DNA from: DATLMR01 sp035634255
GTDB taxonomy: Bacteria > Acidobacteriota > Blastocatellia > UBA7656
Direction of reading: 5' to 3'
DNA length: 64,000 nucleotides
NCBI GenBank assembly: GCA_035634255.1
Contig: DASQDI010000040.1
Span: forward strand, 65,613 to 129,612
Shown here: one piece after another, positions 50,433-60,030 of the stretch
Layout: each line of letters starts with the position of its first letter
How positions within the stretch are numbered: the stretch's first letter is position 1
Made by a program: the position numbers and the translations under genes
Notes under the pieces: generated by a model
What the model saw: the letters and a program-made list of their open reading frames with translations, nothing else
Database searches by the model: none
Told to the model about the DNA's origin: nothing

Positions 50433-53000
50433 ATGAAAGACAACGACGCCCAATTCGAACACTGGAAATACTGGTTCCAAGGTATTGAGGCCAGCATAAT
50501 CGAGAGAGGTTTCGAGAAATGGTCGCGCCTTGTTGAACGAAGCCGGACGCTGCACAGGTCTATCCCATCGTCTCCGGACTATTTGGGACATGCGCGGGCC
50601 GAGTTAGAAAAAGCAAGCCAGAGACTCAAGTACGATGTTCCTTACAAGATCGCAGTCCTGGGCGAAACCGGAGCAGGCAAGAGCAGTATCGTCAACTCTC
50701 TGCTCCGGCGTAAAATCCTGCGGGTGGCCGCGGGTGGTGCCGTGACCGGCGTCCCGACTTACGTCTACCCCGCTTCGGACACGGCCAAGGAGTATGGCGT
50801 TGTTGTTTATAGAAACCACGCCGATTTTATATCCCTGCTTCGCCAACTGGCCTCCCGGCATCAGATCACGCTTCCCGACTCCGTAAAGGAATTGATGGAA
50901 ATAGTTAACAGTAACAAATTTGGCAAGCTTATCGAGGGCACATACCTCGACGAGAATCTGCGGAAACAGTTCATCACGGACTGTGAGGACATCACCTCTA
51001 CCTGGCGGCGTCTGGCGGAGCAGGGGCGGTTAAACGGGCGCGTCAAGTTTGATCCGAGTCAAGATACTAAATTTATTCAGGACCTTATCGACGAGAAGAG
51101 CGAAACCAATACAAAAGGCCCGGCCAGAGAGATCGCGGGAATCCTAAGGGTTGAATATCATTTGAGGCAGGCTGCGGATGGGAAGAATTCTTTACGCAAT
51201 ACTATAGTGGTGGATACACCCGGCATCGGCGCTCAAACTATGCGCCACCGCGAAATCTTGCAAATGGAAGCAGAAACAGCGGACGCCGTGATTTTAGTGG
51301 TCAACGCAAAGCGCCCCGAGAGCCAGACAGTCACCATGGCGCACCTGCTACAGGACGCTCTCTTCCAGGGCCTTTCCAGCCTCCAGCGAACTGAATTGAT
51401 GGGGAGAATCTTTCTGGTTGTGAACCAGATGGACCAAATAAAAACGGCGGATGATGAGCGCAGGCTCCGCCTTTCGGTAGATGAAATTCGCCGCTCTCTC
51501 TCTGCGGATTTATCGGGAGGGGATTCAACCGGCCCTCTCAATTACTTTGAAACGATGGCAGAGTTGGCCATGCTTGCGCAACGTAACGCCGGGGGAGAGT
51601 CGCTGACCGAAAAGGAACAGAACCAATACCTGGGGTACTTGACGACTCTTAATCTCGGAACGTCTTTAACGAGAGAGTCTGACGAGCGGGCAATTCACAA
51701 GAGCGGAATTAAAGGCCTTGAAGACAGCCTCGACCTTTTTCTGGGTGCGCAGAGAATTGACCTGATGCTGAGAGAGGTCGAGATGCGTTTGAAAAATGTC
51801 ATCGAGGTAGCACGTAAGGAATGCAACACGATTCTGGAAAAGTACAACCTGAATGCGACCGATGCTTCTGACCCATTGGTCTTGAAGAATCGTTACTTGC
51901 GTGAGCTTTGCAGGCAACAGGTCGATGAGGACCGACAGGAGTTATTATCCCAATGCCGTTCGTTTAATAAAGCAATATACAACATACGCAGGTCTACCGA
52001 GCATGAGCAAGTGCTGTCACGAAAAGTGAGTAACATATTTGAGGGTTTAGATAATACCTTGAGGCAAAGGCTTCGGCACTTGCTGGCTTCGGACAGCGAA
52101 TTGATAGGTACAGCTATCGACGATATTACAGGGTTCGAATACCGGGAGGGCCGAATCAGGGCTTTGTTGCTGGATCTTGAAGATAAGGTCAGGTCAAAAC
52201 TGGAGGCGGCAGCGAGAGAGTTTGCTCAATACTACTGTGGTGCCCTTTCTCTACACTCCGGCAGGTTGCTGAGTATCCTGCAAAAGAAATCATATGACCA
52301 GACTTATATTCAGGAGTACGTCAATCCGATTGGCACCCTTCAAGAAAAGGAGAAGTCGATTTCGAATGAATTTTGCGAGACCTGCCGATGGGTCTTTCTG
52401 TATGAATTCATTCAGAGACCTCTTCTGGATAAGGCTAAGAAACCTCAGCTCGGCAATAAGGTCTGGGAAGTAGTGAGGATACTAGGCCCGGCTCTGATTC
52501 AAGGTGGGATCGAAGCATCCGCTCATGCTGCGGGAGCGCCTGCGGGGACCGCGTCGTTCATTCAAAACATGGTCCCCAAGTTTAACGAGTCCAGAGAGAA
52601 GCGGAACAAGCAGACAACGGTTCCGCCGCCGCCTCTACCTCAACAAGAGGTGGACCTTGCTTCCCAGGAAAGAATCTTCCTGGACGATCTGGAGAATGCT
52701 CTGCTCAGAGACGACACTATATATATTGAGAATCTCGTAAGCGATAACTTCGCAATAAGGTATCGTTCAGCCGTCTTTTTCGCTCTCCCTTATGTCGAGG
52801 ATATTTTCTACTACGAGATAGGAAAGTATCGTCGATCCTTTGAAGAGGTTGTAAGAAAGATTGGAGAGGAACACCAGGCACATCTATCCTCAGAAAGCCC
52901 CAATGGGTTATACCAGGTTCTAATGAAAGGTAAGACCGGCGCGTGGAATGAAATAAACCTCGCCGTTTCGGTTATAAAAGCTATCAACGAACTACCATGA
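50433..53000 (+). CDS. dynamin-like large GTPase
   Basis: The 855-residue protein has a short N-terminal helix region, then a G domain: P-loop GETGAGKSS (77-85), G2 Thr near VTGVPT (105-109), G3 DTPG (261-264) and G4 NQMD (331-334). About 110 residues lie between G2 and G3, an unusually long insertion. Long helical segments follow (400-680), then a hydrophobic/Ala-Gly-rich stretch (ALIQGGIEASAHAAGAP) and a Pro-rich linker. It resembles bacterial dynamin-like proteins, which remodel membranes and in some cases defend against phage. GC is clearly lower than in the neighbours, it stands alone, and it has its own promoter, all signs of acquisition. Confidence 0.8.
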   Translation: MKDNDAQFEHWKYWFQGIEASIIERGFEKWSRLVERSRTLHRSIPSSPDYLGHARAELEKASQRLKYDVPYKIAVLGETGAGKSSIVNSLLRRKILRVAAGGAVTGVPTYVYPASDTAKEYGVVVYRNHADFISLLRQLASRHQITLPDSVKELMEIVNSNKFGKLIEGTYLDENLRKQFITDCEDITSTWRRLAEQGRLNGRVKFDPSQDTKFIQDLIDEKSETNTKGPAREIAGILRVEYHLRQAADGKNSLRNTIVVDTPGIGAQTMRHREILQMEAETADAVILVVNAKRPESQTVTMAHLLQDALFQGLSSLQRTELMGRIFLVVNQMDQIKTADDERRLRLSVDEIRRSLSADLSGGDSTGPLNYFETMAELAMLAQRNAGGESLTEKEQNQYLGYLTTLNLGTSLTRESDERAIHKSGIKGLEDSLDLFLGAQRIDLMLREVEMRLKNVIEVARKECNTILEKYNLNATDASDPLVLKNRYLRELCRQQVDEDRQELLSQCRSFNKAIYNIRRSTEHEQVLSRKVSNIFEGLDNTLRQRLRHLLASDSELIGTAIDDITGFEYREGRIRALLLDLEDKVRSKLEAAAREFAQYYCGALSLHSGRLLSILQKKSYDQTYIQEYVNPIGTLQEKEKSISNEFCETCRWVFLYEFIQRPLLDKAKKPQLGNKVWEVVRILGPALIQGGIEASAHAAGAPAGTASFIQNMVPKFNESREKRNKQTTVPPPPLPQQEVDLASQERIFLDDLENALLRDDTIYIENLVSDNFAIRYRSAVFFALPYVEDIFYYEIGKYRRSFEEVVRKIGEEHQAHLSSESPNGLYQVLMKGKTGAWNEINLAVSVIKAINELP

Positions 53001-53095
53001 GCCGCAAGGGAAGACTTTCCGGAATAGTTTGAACGCCTCCGCCATGCGCCTTCCCCGACCCGAGCGGGCCGGCTTACAATTCCGGGGGAGGCGAG

Positions 53096-54145
53096 ATGTC
53101 TGAAACCAGCGTGGGATTGATCGGGTATGGCACGTCGGCGCGGGTATTTCACGCGCCGGTCATTCAGTCCGTCCGGGGCCTCAGTTTAAAGAAAGTGGTC
53201 GAGCGCCACGGGAACGATTCGAGCAGGCTGCACCCTCCCGTGGAAGTCGTGCGCGATGTCTCGGCTCTCCTGCAGGACGACCGGATAAAGCTGGTCATCA
53301 TCACGACCCCGAACAGCTCGCATTTCGAGCTGGCCCGGCAATCATTGATCGCCGGGAAGCACGTCGTTGTTGAGAAACCTTTCACCACGACTTCGGGTCA
53401 GGCTCAGGAGTTGATCGATCTGGCCCGCGAGCAGAACAGGGTCCTCACCGTCTACCACAACCGAAGATGGGATGGCGACTTTCAAACGGTCGGGAGGCTG
53501 CTGGACGGCAAGCTTCTCGGGCGGCTCGTAGAGTTCGAATCCCGTTTTGACCGCTTCAGGAATTCGCCCCGGCCCGACGCCTGGAAGGAGCAGGAGGGGG
53601 AAGGCAGCGGGATTCTTTACGACCTCGGCTCGCACCTCATCGATCAGGCGCGGGTGCTGTTCGGGTTGCCCGAGATGATCACATCGGACCTCCGCATTCA
53701 AAGGGACTTCGCGAAGACGACGGATAATTTCGAGCTGATCCTGCATTACGAAAGGTTGAAAGTGACCTTGAAGGCCGGGATGCTGGTGCGGGAAGAGAGC
53801 CCGCGTTTCATCCTGCGCGGGACTCATGGCTCGTTCGTGAAGTACGGCCTCGACCCGCAGGAAGAGGCCCTGAAGCAGGGCCGCGCGCCTTCGGAAGCCG
53901 GCTGGGGGCGAGAACCCGAAGAGCGATGGGGCACCCTCTTCACGGAGGCGGAAGGGTCGAGCGTTAGGTCGAAAGTGGAAACGGTCGCGGGGTCATACCA
54001 GGCTTTTTATCAAAACGTCGCCGACGCGATCTCCGGCCGCGCGGGCCTCTCTGTTAAACCTGAAGAAGCGAGGGACACGATTCGCATCATCGAGCTGGCC
54101 GTCGAGAGCAGCGAGCAGAGGCGCACGGTGCCATTCTCTTTATGA
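53096..54145 (+). CDS. Gfo/Idh/MocA family oxidoreductase
   Basis: The 349-residue protein has an N-terminal Rossmann fold (VGLIGYGTSARVFHAP), the cofactor/substrate EKP motif (VVVEKPFTT) and the C-terminal sheet domain with the family motif GSGILYDLGSHLIDQA, whose Asp and His are in the catalytic positions. GGAGG precedes the ATG. It oxidises or reduces a sugar or inositol with NAD(P). It is convergent with the bi-domain oxidoreductase whose second half is the same family. Confidence 0.9.
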   Translation: MSETSVGLIGYGTSARVFHAPVIQSVRGLSLKKVVERHGNDSSRLHPPVEVVRDVSALLQDDRIKLVIITTPNSSHFELARQSLIAGKHVVVEKPFTTTSGQAQELIDLAREQNRVLTVYHNRRWDGDFQTVGRLLDGKLLGRLVEFESRFDRFRNSPRPDAWKEQEGEGSGILYDLGSHLIDQARVLFGLPEMITSDLRIQRDFAKTTDNFELILHYERLKVTLKAGMLVREESPRFILRGTHGSFVKYGLDPQEEALKQGRAPSEAGWGREPEERWGTLFTEAEGSSVRSKVETVAGSYQAFYQNVADAISGRAGLSVKPEEARDTIRIIELAVESSEQRRTVPFSL

Positions 54146-54178
54146 TTAATCTCAGGCCGGGCGAGGGTCGGGCGAAGG

Positions 54179-56353
54179 TCACGCCAGCAATTCCGCGACG
54201 TTGATCGGGACCGTCTGCCCGCTGCCGGCCGCCTCGATGATCGCGAAGGTCGCGAGGGTCGTCGCCGCGAGCGATTCGAGGCTTATCGGAGGGTCGGACT
54301 CGCCGCGCGCCGAAGCGAGGAACGCGGCTACCTCCGCCGCGTGGCCTTTATCCTGGGCGCCGCCCCCGAGTTTGGTTCGCTTCGACTCTTTGTCGAAACT
54401 CCCCTCCCTGAAGTCTTCAATCGTCGCGACGCTGCGGTCGCAGAAAATCTCGACGCGCTCTTTAGCGACCGACGAATCCCCGCTGGCCGTGTAGATGATC
54501 GAAGCTATCGAGCCATCCGAGAGGGTGATCGAGACGGCGACGCTGTCGTCTACGAATCCCGCGAGCGGCTTCCGGGGGACCGAGGACGCCGACACGCGCA
54601 CGGGGATGGCGTCGGACATGAACTGAACGAAGTCGACGAAGTGGCAGACCTCCCCTATTATGCGCCCGCCCCCCTCGGTCTCGTCGTGCGACCAGTGGTC
54701 CCGAGGGAGTTGCCCGGCGTTCACGCGGTAGATCATGGTCATAGGGCCGGACCTCGTTTTGAACCGCTCCTTGATCTCCCTCGACAGGGGGGCGAAGCGG
54801 CGATTGAAGCCTACCATCAAAGTGCCCCCGGTGTCGCGCACCGCGGCCACGACCTCCCTCAGCCCTTCTTCGGTGGTGGCCAGAGGCTTTTCGACGAAGA
54901 CGCTCTTGCCCCTACGGAGGGCCTCCGCCGCGTACCGCGCGTGCGTGTCGTGGCGCGTGGCAATGAATACGCAGGCCGTCTTCTCGTCGGCCAGTACGGC
55001 ATCGTAATCGGTCGTCGAATACCCGAAACCGAACTGCTCGGCGGTGTTCTTCGCGCTTATGCCGGTGGCCGTGGCGATCCCGCTCATTTGAACTCTGGCC
55101 GCCCGCCTGACTATCGGGAGCAGCACGCCCCTCGCGAAATTGCCCGCCCCGATGAAGCCGATTCCCAGATCGCCCTCCGACTTCTTCGGGGCCTTCGAAG
55201 AATGGATAACTCCGGCGACGGGCCGGTCCGCTTCCGGGTACTTCAACACGACCCCGCAATAGCGGTCGTTGCCGTGCCCCGTGATCAGGCCGTAAGCGTC
55301 CGTGGCGCTCTCCATCGGGAAGCGGTGCGTGGTCAAAAGGTCCGTGTCGACCTTCCCTTCGCCGACGAGCCTGAGGAATGCTTCCATGTTGCGGTTCTCT
55401 GTCCAGCGCACGTAACCAATCGGATAGTCGCGGCCCCTCTCTTCGTATTCCGGGTCGTAGCGTCCGGGGCCGTAAGAGCGCGAGAGCCTTATATCGAGCT
55501 CTTTCATGTAGTAGCTGTTGCGCGGAATGTCCATCCCGACCATGCCGACGACGACGACCTTCGCGCGGTCCCTCGCGAGCTCGGCCGCAAGCTCGACCGG
55601 CTCGTTCGACTTGGTGCCCGCGGTGATCAGGATGCAATCCGCGCCGTACCCCGAGGTGAGCGACGAGACGACCTCGCGGGCCTTCGCGTTGCCGGAGGCG
55701 ACCGCGTCGGCCCCCGACTTCTTCGCGAGCTCGCAGGGCGCGGCCTCGATGTCCACGCCGATGACGACGCAGCCGGAGGCTTTCAACATCTGCACCGAGA
55801 GCTGTCCGACCAGCCCGAGGCCGATCACCACGACGACCTCGCCCAGACGAACGTCGGCCTGCCTGATGCCCTGCAAGGCAATCGCTCCGACCGTCGAGTA
55901 ACACGCGGATTCGAGCGAGACTTTTTCGGGCAGTTTGCAACAGAGGTTTTCGGGAACGAAGACCACTTCCGCATGCGAGGCGTACCCCGCCCCGGCGCAC
56001 GCCACCCGGTCGCCCGCCTTCAATCCCCGGACTCCCGGCCCGACGGCCGTCACCACCCCGGAGGCGCTGTAGCCGAGCGCCTTGATCTGGTTGAGGCGGG
56101 ATTTTACTTTCTCGTATGTAGAGCGAAGTCCTTCGCGTTTGAAGGTGTCGAGGACCTGGCGAACGAGGTCGGGCCGGCCCCTCGCCTTCCCGATGAGCGA
56201 GCTTTGAGCCGTCTCGACTATCGACCGCTCGGTCCCCGCGCTGATAAGGGAGTAGGCGGTGCGGACGAGGACGCCGCCCGGCCTCAACGCCGGCGGCGGC
56301 AGCTCTTCAACTTTCAATTCACCCGTGCGGAAATTCTGGACGACCTGTTTCAT
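54179..56353 (-). CDS. bi-domain oxidoreductase: zinc-type alcohol dehydrogenase fused to Gfo/Idh/MocA oxidoreductase
   Basis: The 724-residue protein has an N-terminal medium-chain dehydrogenase (about 1-370) with GYSASGVVTAVGPGV, GDRVACAGAGYASH, the Rossmann VVVIGLGLVGQLS and VIGVDIE, and a C-terminal Gfo/Idh/MocA part (about 395-724) with IGFIGAGNFARGVLLP, FVEKPLATTEEG and GGRIIGEVCHFVDF. The N-half lacks the usual GHE zinc start and looks like the no-signature subclass. Such fusions are frequent in surface-polysaccharide loci, where they probably oxidise and reduce a sugar in two steps. Confidence 0.9.
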   Translation of the reverse strand: MKQVVQNFRTGELKVEELPPPALRPGGVLVRTAYSLISAGTERSIVETAQSSLIGKARGRPDLVRQVLDTFKREGLRSTYEKVKSRLNQIKALGYSASGVVTAVGPGVRGLKAGDRVACAGAGYASHAEVVFVPENLCCKLPEKVSLESACYSTVGAIALQGIRQADVRLGEVVVVIGLGLVGQLSVQMLKASGCVVIGVDIEAAPCELAKKSGADAVASGNAKAREVVSSLTSGYGADCILITAGTKSNEPVELAAELARDRAKVVVVGMVGMDIPRNSYYMKELDIRLSRSYGPGRYDPEYEERGRDYPIGYVRWTENRNMEAFLRLVGEGKVDTDLLTTHRFPMESATDAYGLITGHGNDRYCGVVLKYPEADRPVAGVIHSSKAPKKSEGDLGIGFIGAGNFARGVLLPIVRRAARVQMSGIATATGISAKNTAEQFGFGYSTTDYDAVLADEKTACVFIATRHDTHARYAAEALRRGKSVFVEKPLATTEEGLREVVAAVRDTGGTLMVGFNRRFAPLSREIKERFKTRSGPMTMIYRVNAGQLPRDHWSHDETEGGGRIIGEVCHFVDFVQFMSDAIPVRVSASSVPRKPLAGFVDDSVAVSITLSDGSIASIIYTASGDSSVAKERVEIFCDRSVATIEDFREGSFDKESKRTKLGGGAQDKGHAAEVAAFLASARGESDPPISLESLAATTLATFAIIEAAGSGQTVPINVAELLA

Positions 56354-56418
56354 TAATAAGAGCGGGAAAGGTCAGGGCCGCGGACACTTCTTCACCCGCG
56401 CGCGGCCCCGGCCCTCGA

Positions 56419-57387
56419 TCAAATAAGCGGATATTCCGACCGCATTTTGTGCCGGTAATTCTGAAGGACCTTGTGGACCTGGCGCGGGCTCACGCGCGCG
56501 ATCTGCCCGGCGATGCTGTAGTGCAGCCCCTGTTCGGGCGGAGACTCCAAGGTCAGGTAATCGAGATAAGCGTCGAGGATCTGTTTCTGAATGTCCGACG
56601 GCGGGTCGGGGACGTTGGCGAAGGCGCTCTCGTCGTCGTGCAGGACATCGAGCCACCTGAGGACCTGCCACCTCGTCACGAACCCGAGCTGCTCGGCGAT
56701 CCTGTCGGGGAGCTCGGTCAGGCGGTACCTCTGGGTCTTCAGCTCCTCCCAGTAGACCTTCTCCACTTCGAACAATTGCTGGCGGGAAGGGGTCGGGGTG
56801 GGAGACTTCTCGTACTCGGCCATCGACCATTCGCGTATGAGCTTGACGACCTGCTTATAAGGGAGCCCGAGCGCGATGCTTATGGCCCTGCGCCGCCCGC
56901 CTTCGGGCCTGTGGCCGCTCTCGACGAACCGCCTGTACATCTCGATGGCCCTAGACTTCTGCTCGATGGGGATGCCCGTCTTCGCCTGAAGCAGCTCGCG
57001 GATCACGTCGGCGACGACCTGCCGCTTGAGCCAGAGCTTGTTCGCTATCTGCGCGTGCATGTCTCTGGTCGGCGCGGGCAGGTTCGCGTACTCTTCCTCG
57101 TAAATCTGCACTATCCGGCGCTTCACCTCGGGCGTGAGGGTCGCGGCCTTCGGGGCCCTCAAGACCCTCTCCCGGCGCATCGCGCCCGCCGGCGCGGCGG
57201 GCATGGGCGGCTGCGGCACGGGCCTCGGTGCCACGCGGGAGGCCTGCACTTCTGCCTTGAACTCGTTAGGCACGTGCTTGACCACACGCTTCTTGAGGCA
57301 CTTCAAACAGTATGCGGCCTTCCGATCAGGCGAGAAAAAAGTCGCGTTACAGACCGAACAGGTTCTGCGAAATTTCATTCCACTCAT
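56419..57387 (-). CDS. zinc-ribbon protein with four tandem helix-turn-helix-like repeats
   Basis: The 322-residue protein has an N-terminal zinc ribbon (C10, C13, C27, C30: CSVC and CLKC), a Pro/Ala-rich linker (50-80), and then four related units of about 49 residues (about 84-133, 139-188, 201-249, 263-311). Each unit shows I/V-x2-I/V-Y near the start, an Ile-Ala step (HAQIANKL, AISIALGL, PDRIAEQL, YSIAGQIA) and a closing V-x2-V/L-x2-hydrophobic helix (VVADVIREL, VVKLIREW, VLRWLDVL, VHKVLQNY), the pattern of a winged or plain HTH. No known regulator family is recognised. It lies 74 bp downstream of the cheB end on the same strand. Confidence 0.75.
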   Translation of the reverse strand: MSGMKFRRTCSVCNATFFSPDRKAAYCLKCLKKRVVKHVPNEFKAEVQASRVAPRPVPQPPMPAAPAGAMRRERVLRAPKAATLTPEVKRRIVQIYEEEYANLPAPTRDMHAQIANKLWLKRQVVADVIRELLQAKTGIPIEQKSRAIEMYRRFVESGHRPEGGRRRAISIALGLPYKQVVKLIREWSMAEYEKSPTPTPSRQQLFEVEKVYWEELKTQRYRLTELPDRIAEQLGFVTRWQVLRWLDVLHDDESAFANVPDPPSDIQKQILDAYLDYLTLESPPEQGLHYSIAGQIARVSPRQVHKVLQNYRHKMRSEYPLI

Positions 57388-57460
57388 AGTAGTTTCTATA
57401 GTCTAATTTCCAACCCATTAAACTTCAACCCAATATAGCTTTCAGGCGCGGCCATACGGG

Positions 57461-58498
57461 CTACTCTTTGAGCGTGTACGCGAGCAACACCGGGGCGATT
57501 GCCGGCAAGGGGAGCATCGCGTTTGCGCACCCTCTCTCGATCACCGACCTGGGCATCCCGAAGACTACCGCCGACTCGTTCGACTCCGCCAGCACGTGCC
57601 CGCCCGCCTTGCGGATGACCTCCGCGCCTTCCGCCCCATCCTCGCCCATCCCGGTGAGCACGACCCCGAGCACTCGGTTGCCGCAGGCCGCCGAGGCCGA
57701 GGCGAAGAGGGCGTCGGCCGAAGGCGCATGCAGGGACGTGGGCGACGCGGCGGAGATCGAAAGGACGAGGCGGCCTTCCTCGCGCAGGACGACTGTCTGC
57801 GACCCGGCCGGCGCGACGTAAATGTGCCTCGGTTCAATCGCCTCCCCGTCCCTCGCCTCCCCGACCTTATAATGGGTGATCGAGTTGAGCCTCTCGGCGA
57901 ACGGCGCCGTGAACCCCGCGGGCATGTGCTGGGCGATGATTATGGGGGCCGACAAGCCTTTGGGCAATTCGGCGACCAGTTTTTGAATCGCCCCCGGCCC
58001 GCCCGTCGAGGCGGCGATGCAGATGAGCTCCACCTCCGCCCCGCGGGCCTCCCGCTCGGCGGCGATGATGCCGGCGCGCACGTCCGCGCTCGCGATCACG
58101 GAAGACGGTTTCGCGTTCACGGCCTCCTCGACCCTCTGGATGATCTGGTCCTCAAGGTTCGACGTGGACTGCGAGGCTCGCGGCGTCGGCTTCAGCAGGA
58201 AATCGACCGCCCCGAGCTCTATGGCCTTGAAGACCCGCTCCCTGTCGCTGAAAGAGCTACAGACGACGATGGGGAGGGGGTGATTCACCATCGCCCAGCG
58301 CAGCACCCCGAACCCATCCATGCCCGGCATCAGCAGGTCGAGCAGTACGATGTCGGGGCTCAGCACGGATATCTGCTTGATGGCCTCGACCCCGTCATCG
58401 GCGAGGCCCGCCACCGCGAGCCTCTCGGAGCGCGCGAATATCTTCGAGAAGCGGAGCCGATAATAGGGGGAATCATCAACAATGAGCAGACGGTGCAC
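57461..58498 (-). CDS. cheB: protein-glutamate methylesterase/response regulator CheB
   Basis: I start at GTG 58498 because GAGG lies 5-6 nt upstream and HRLLIVDDSPYYR is the expected receiver start; the longer ATG frame to 58552 adds 18 residues without a site. The 345-residue protein has a receiver domain (DDS, phospho-acceptor D in VLLDLLMPGMDG, switch Lys in DFLLKP) and a methylesterase domain with catalytic Ser (IAASTGGPGAI), His (IIAQHMPAGFT) and Asp (TGMGEDGAEG). It demethylates receptor glutamyl esters or deamidates glutamine. It ends a four-gene che series. Confidence 0.92.
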   Translation of the reverse strand: MHRLLIVDDSPYYRLRFSKIFARSERLAVAGLADDGVEAIKQISVLSPDIVLLDLLMPGMDGFGVLRWAMVNHPLPIVVCSSFSDRERVFKAIELGAVDFLLKPTPRASQSTSNLEDQIIQRVEEAVNAKPSSVIASADVRAGIIAAEREARGAEVELICIAASTGGPGAIQKLVAELPKGLSAPIIIAQHMPAGFTAPFAERLNSITHYKVGEARDGEAIEPRHIYVAPAGSQTVVLREEGRLVLSISAASPTSLHAPSADALFASASAACGNRVLGVVLTGMGEDGAEGAEVIRKAGGHVLAESNESAVVFGMPRSVIERGCANAMLPLPAIAPVLLAYTLKE

Positions 58499-58570
58499 GA
58501 AAACCTCGATTCTCCGAACCCAATAATCCAAAAAATATCGGTATGAATTCAAGCTCTTCAGGGTGCAAGC

Positions 58571-59434
58571 TCACTTCCGATAGATAAGCTCGTGGCCTAT
58601 CTGCACGGGCTTGAAGCCGGTCCCGTATGGCAGAAGGGACTCGGCATGCCCGAGCAGCAGGAACCCGCCCGGCGCGAGCAGGGAGTGGAACGACCTCACG
58701 GTCTCGCGGCTCGATTCGTCGTCGAAATACATAAGTACGTTGCGGCAGAAGATCACGTCGAACCCGGAGCCTGCGGGCTCGCGGGCAAGGTCCAGCTGGC
58801 GGTTCAGCTCGATCAGGTTGAACTGCTCGAACGTGACGGAATCGCGGATGGAATCGCAAACGCTCCACATCCCCCGCCTCGACTCGCAAAAGTACCTCCC
58901 CTTGTACCTGTCGTCGGTCGTGCGGAAGCTCGAAGGGCCATAAAGCCCGAGCCTGCCGACCTCGATGACCCGCCGGCTCAGGTCGCTTGCGAGCACGCGC
59001 CCCCGGTCCAGCAGCCCCCCTTCGGCCAGAAGCATAGCGATTGTGTAGGCCTCCTCCCCCGTCGAGCAGCCCGCGCTCCATATGTTGATCGGCCTCCCTA
59101 GCTTCGCGAGCTCGGGCAGGACGTGACCCGCGAATGCCTTGAGCTGCCGCCCCTCTCTGAAGAAATACGTCTCGTGGATCGCCACCGCGTCGAGCATCAA
59201 CTCCATCTCCTGCTCGTCCAGGTTTCGCTCGTAGTCATAGAAGGAGGTGACCCCGCGGAACCGCAGGCGCGGCGCGAGCCTCCTCTCAAGGACGAAGCGG
59301 GAGTTGTCGTCGGTCGGGACGAAGATGCCGCTCGACATCGTGATCCGCCGCCGCAGGCTTTCGAACGTCTGTTCGTCCAGAGACGGCCCGGCCGCCCTCT
59401 GCCCCTTGCCCGATGTTATTCTCGCATCCTTCAT
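58571..59434 (-). CDS. cheR: chemotaxis methyltransferase CheR
   Basis: The 287-residue protein has the N-terminal helical CheR domain (IHETYFFRE motif) and a Rossmann methyltransferase with SAM loop INIWSAGCSTGEEAYTIAM, the acidic VLASDLSRRVIE and FDVIFCRNVLMYFD. It methylates receptor glutamates with S-adenosylmethionine. It lies 39 bp after cheW. No receptor (MCP) gene is in the window. Confidence 0.93.
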   Translation of the reverse strand: MKDARITSGKGQRAAGPSLDEQTFESLRRRITMSSGIFVPTDDNSRFVLERRLAPRLRFRGVTSFYDYERNLDEQEMELMLDAVAIHETYFFREGRQLKAFAGHVLPELAKLGRPINIWSAGCSTGEEAYTIAMLLAEGGLLDRGRVLASDLSRRVIEVGRLGLYGPSSFRTTDDRYKGRYFCESRRGMWSVCDSIRDSVTFEQFNLIELNRQLDLAREPAGSGFDVIFCRNVLMYFDDESSRETVRSFHSLLAPGGFLLLGHAESLLPYGTGFKPVQIGHELIYRK

Positions 59435-59473
59435 TTCAGCACAGTAGAACCAAACCTGAGGGCGACGACCCGC

Positions 59474-59995
59474 TCAAAGCTCCGCCAGCCGGGAGGTGTC
59501 GATTATAGGAACTTCTCTCCCCTCGCTCCTGAAGTAATTCTGCGAGGGCCACGACTCCGCGAGGGCCGCGCCCTGCGAGTTCTGATCGCGCTTGCCGGCG
59601 GGCCGGACCTGCCGGGGGGTCAGAGACAGAACGCCCTCCACTCGGTCGGCCAGCAGCCCGAGCTGAGCGTCCCCCTTCAGCAGGATCAAACGGCGGCGGC
59701 CCTCGCGCTGGGCCGCGCCCAGGCTCAGGTCCATCACGACCGTTATCTTCCCGCGCACGCTCGTCACGCCGACGACCCCGTCGGGCGGGCTCGGGAGGGG
59801 GGAAGTCCTGGGACAGTCAACGACCCCTTCCGTGCCCTCCACCCCGATGGCGTAAGTCCCCCCGCCGATGCCGAAGACGAGCACGGAGACGCGCGCGTCC
59901 TTGCCCTCGTCCTTCTCGGAATCGGGCAACCCCAGATGGATCGCCTTCAACCCTTCGAGGAAGCTCGTGCCTGACTTCTTGTTACCGCCCGCCAT
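59474..59995 (-). CDS. cheW: CheW-type adaptor protein
   Basis: The 173-residue protein has a CheW-like SH3 double barrel (VLVFGIGGGTYAIGVEGTEG, GVVGVTSVRGKITVVMDLS, LKGDAQLGLLADRVEGVL). The N-terminal 25 residues are Lys/Gly-rich. It couples receptors to CheA. An insertion of polar residues precedes the last strand, making it longer than a minimal CheW. Confidence 0.88.
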   Translation of the reverse strand: MAGGNKKSGTSFLEGLKAIHLGLPDSEKDEGKDARVSVLVFGIGGGTYAIGVEGTEGVVDCPRTSPLPSPPDGVVGVTSVRGKITVVMDLSLGAAQREGRRRLILLKGDAQLGLLADRVEGVLSLTPRQVRPAGKRDQNSQGAALAESWPSQNYFRSEGREVPIIDTSRLAEL

Positions 59996-60030
59996 CTGTT
60001 ACCTCTCGGGAGTGACATCGGACTAATAAA

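Noticed and set aside
54341..56356. 671-codon plus-strand frame opposite the bi-domain oxidoreductase
   Set aside because: It is the exact antisense of a gene with full domain motifs; its product is Arg/Pro/Asp-rich without any recognisable fold. High GC creates long antisense frames.
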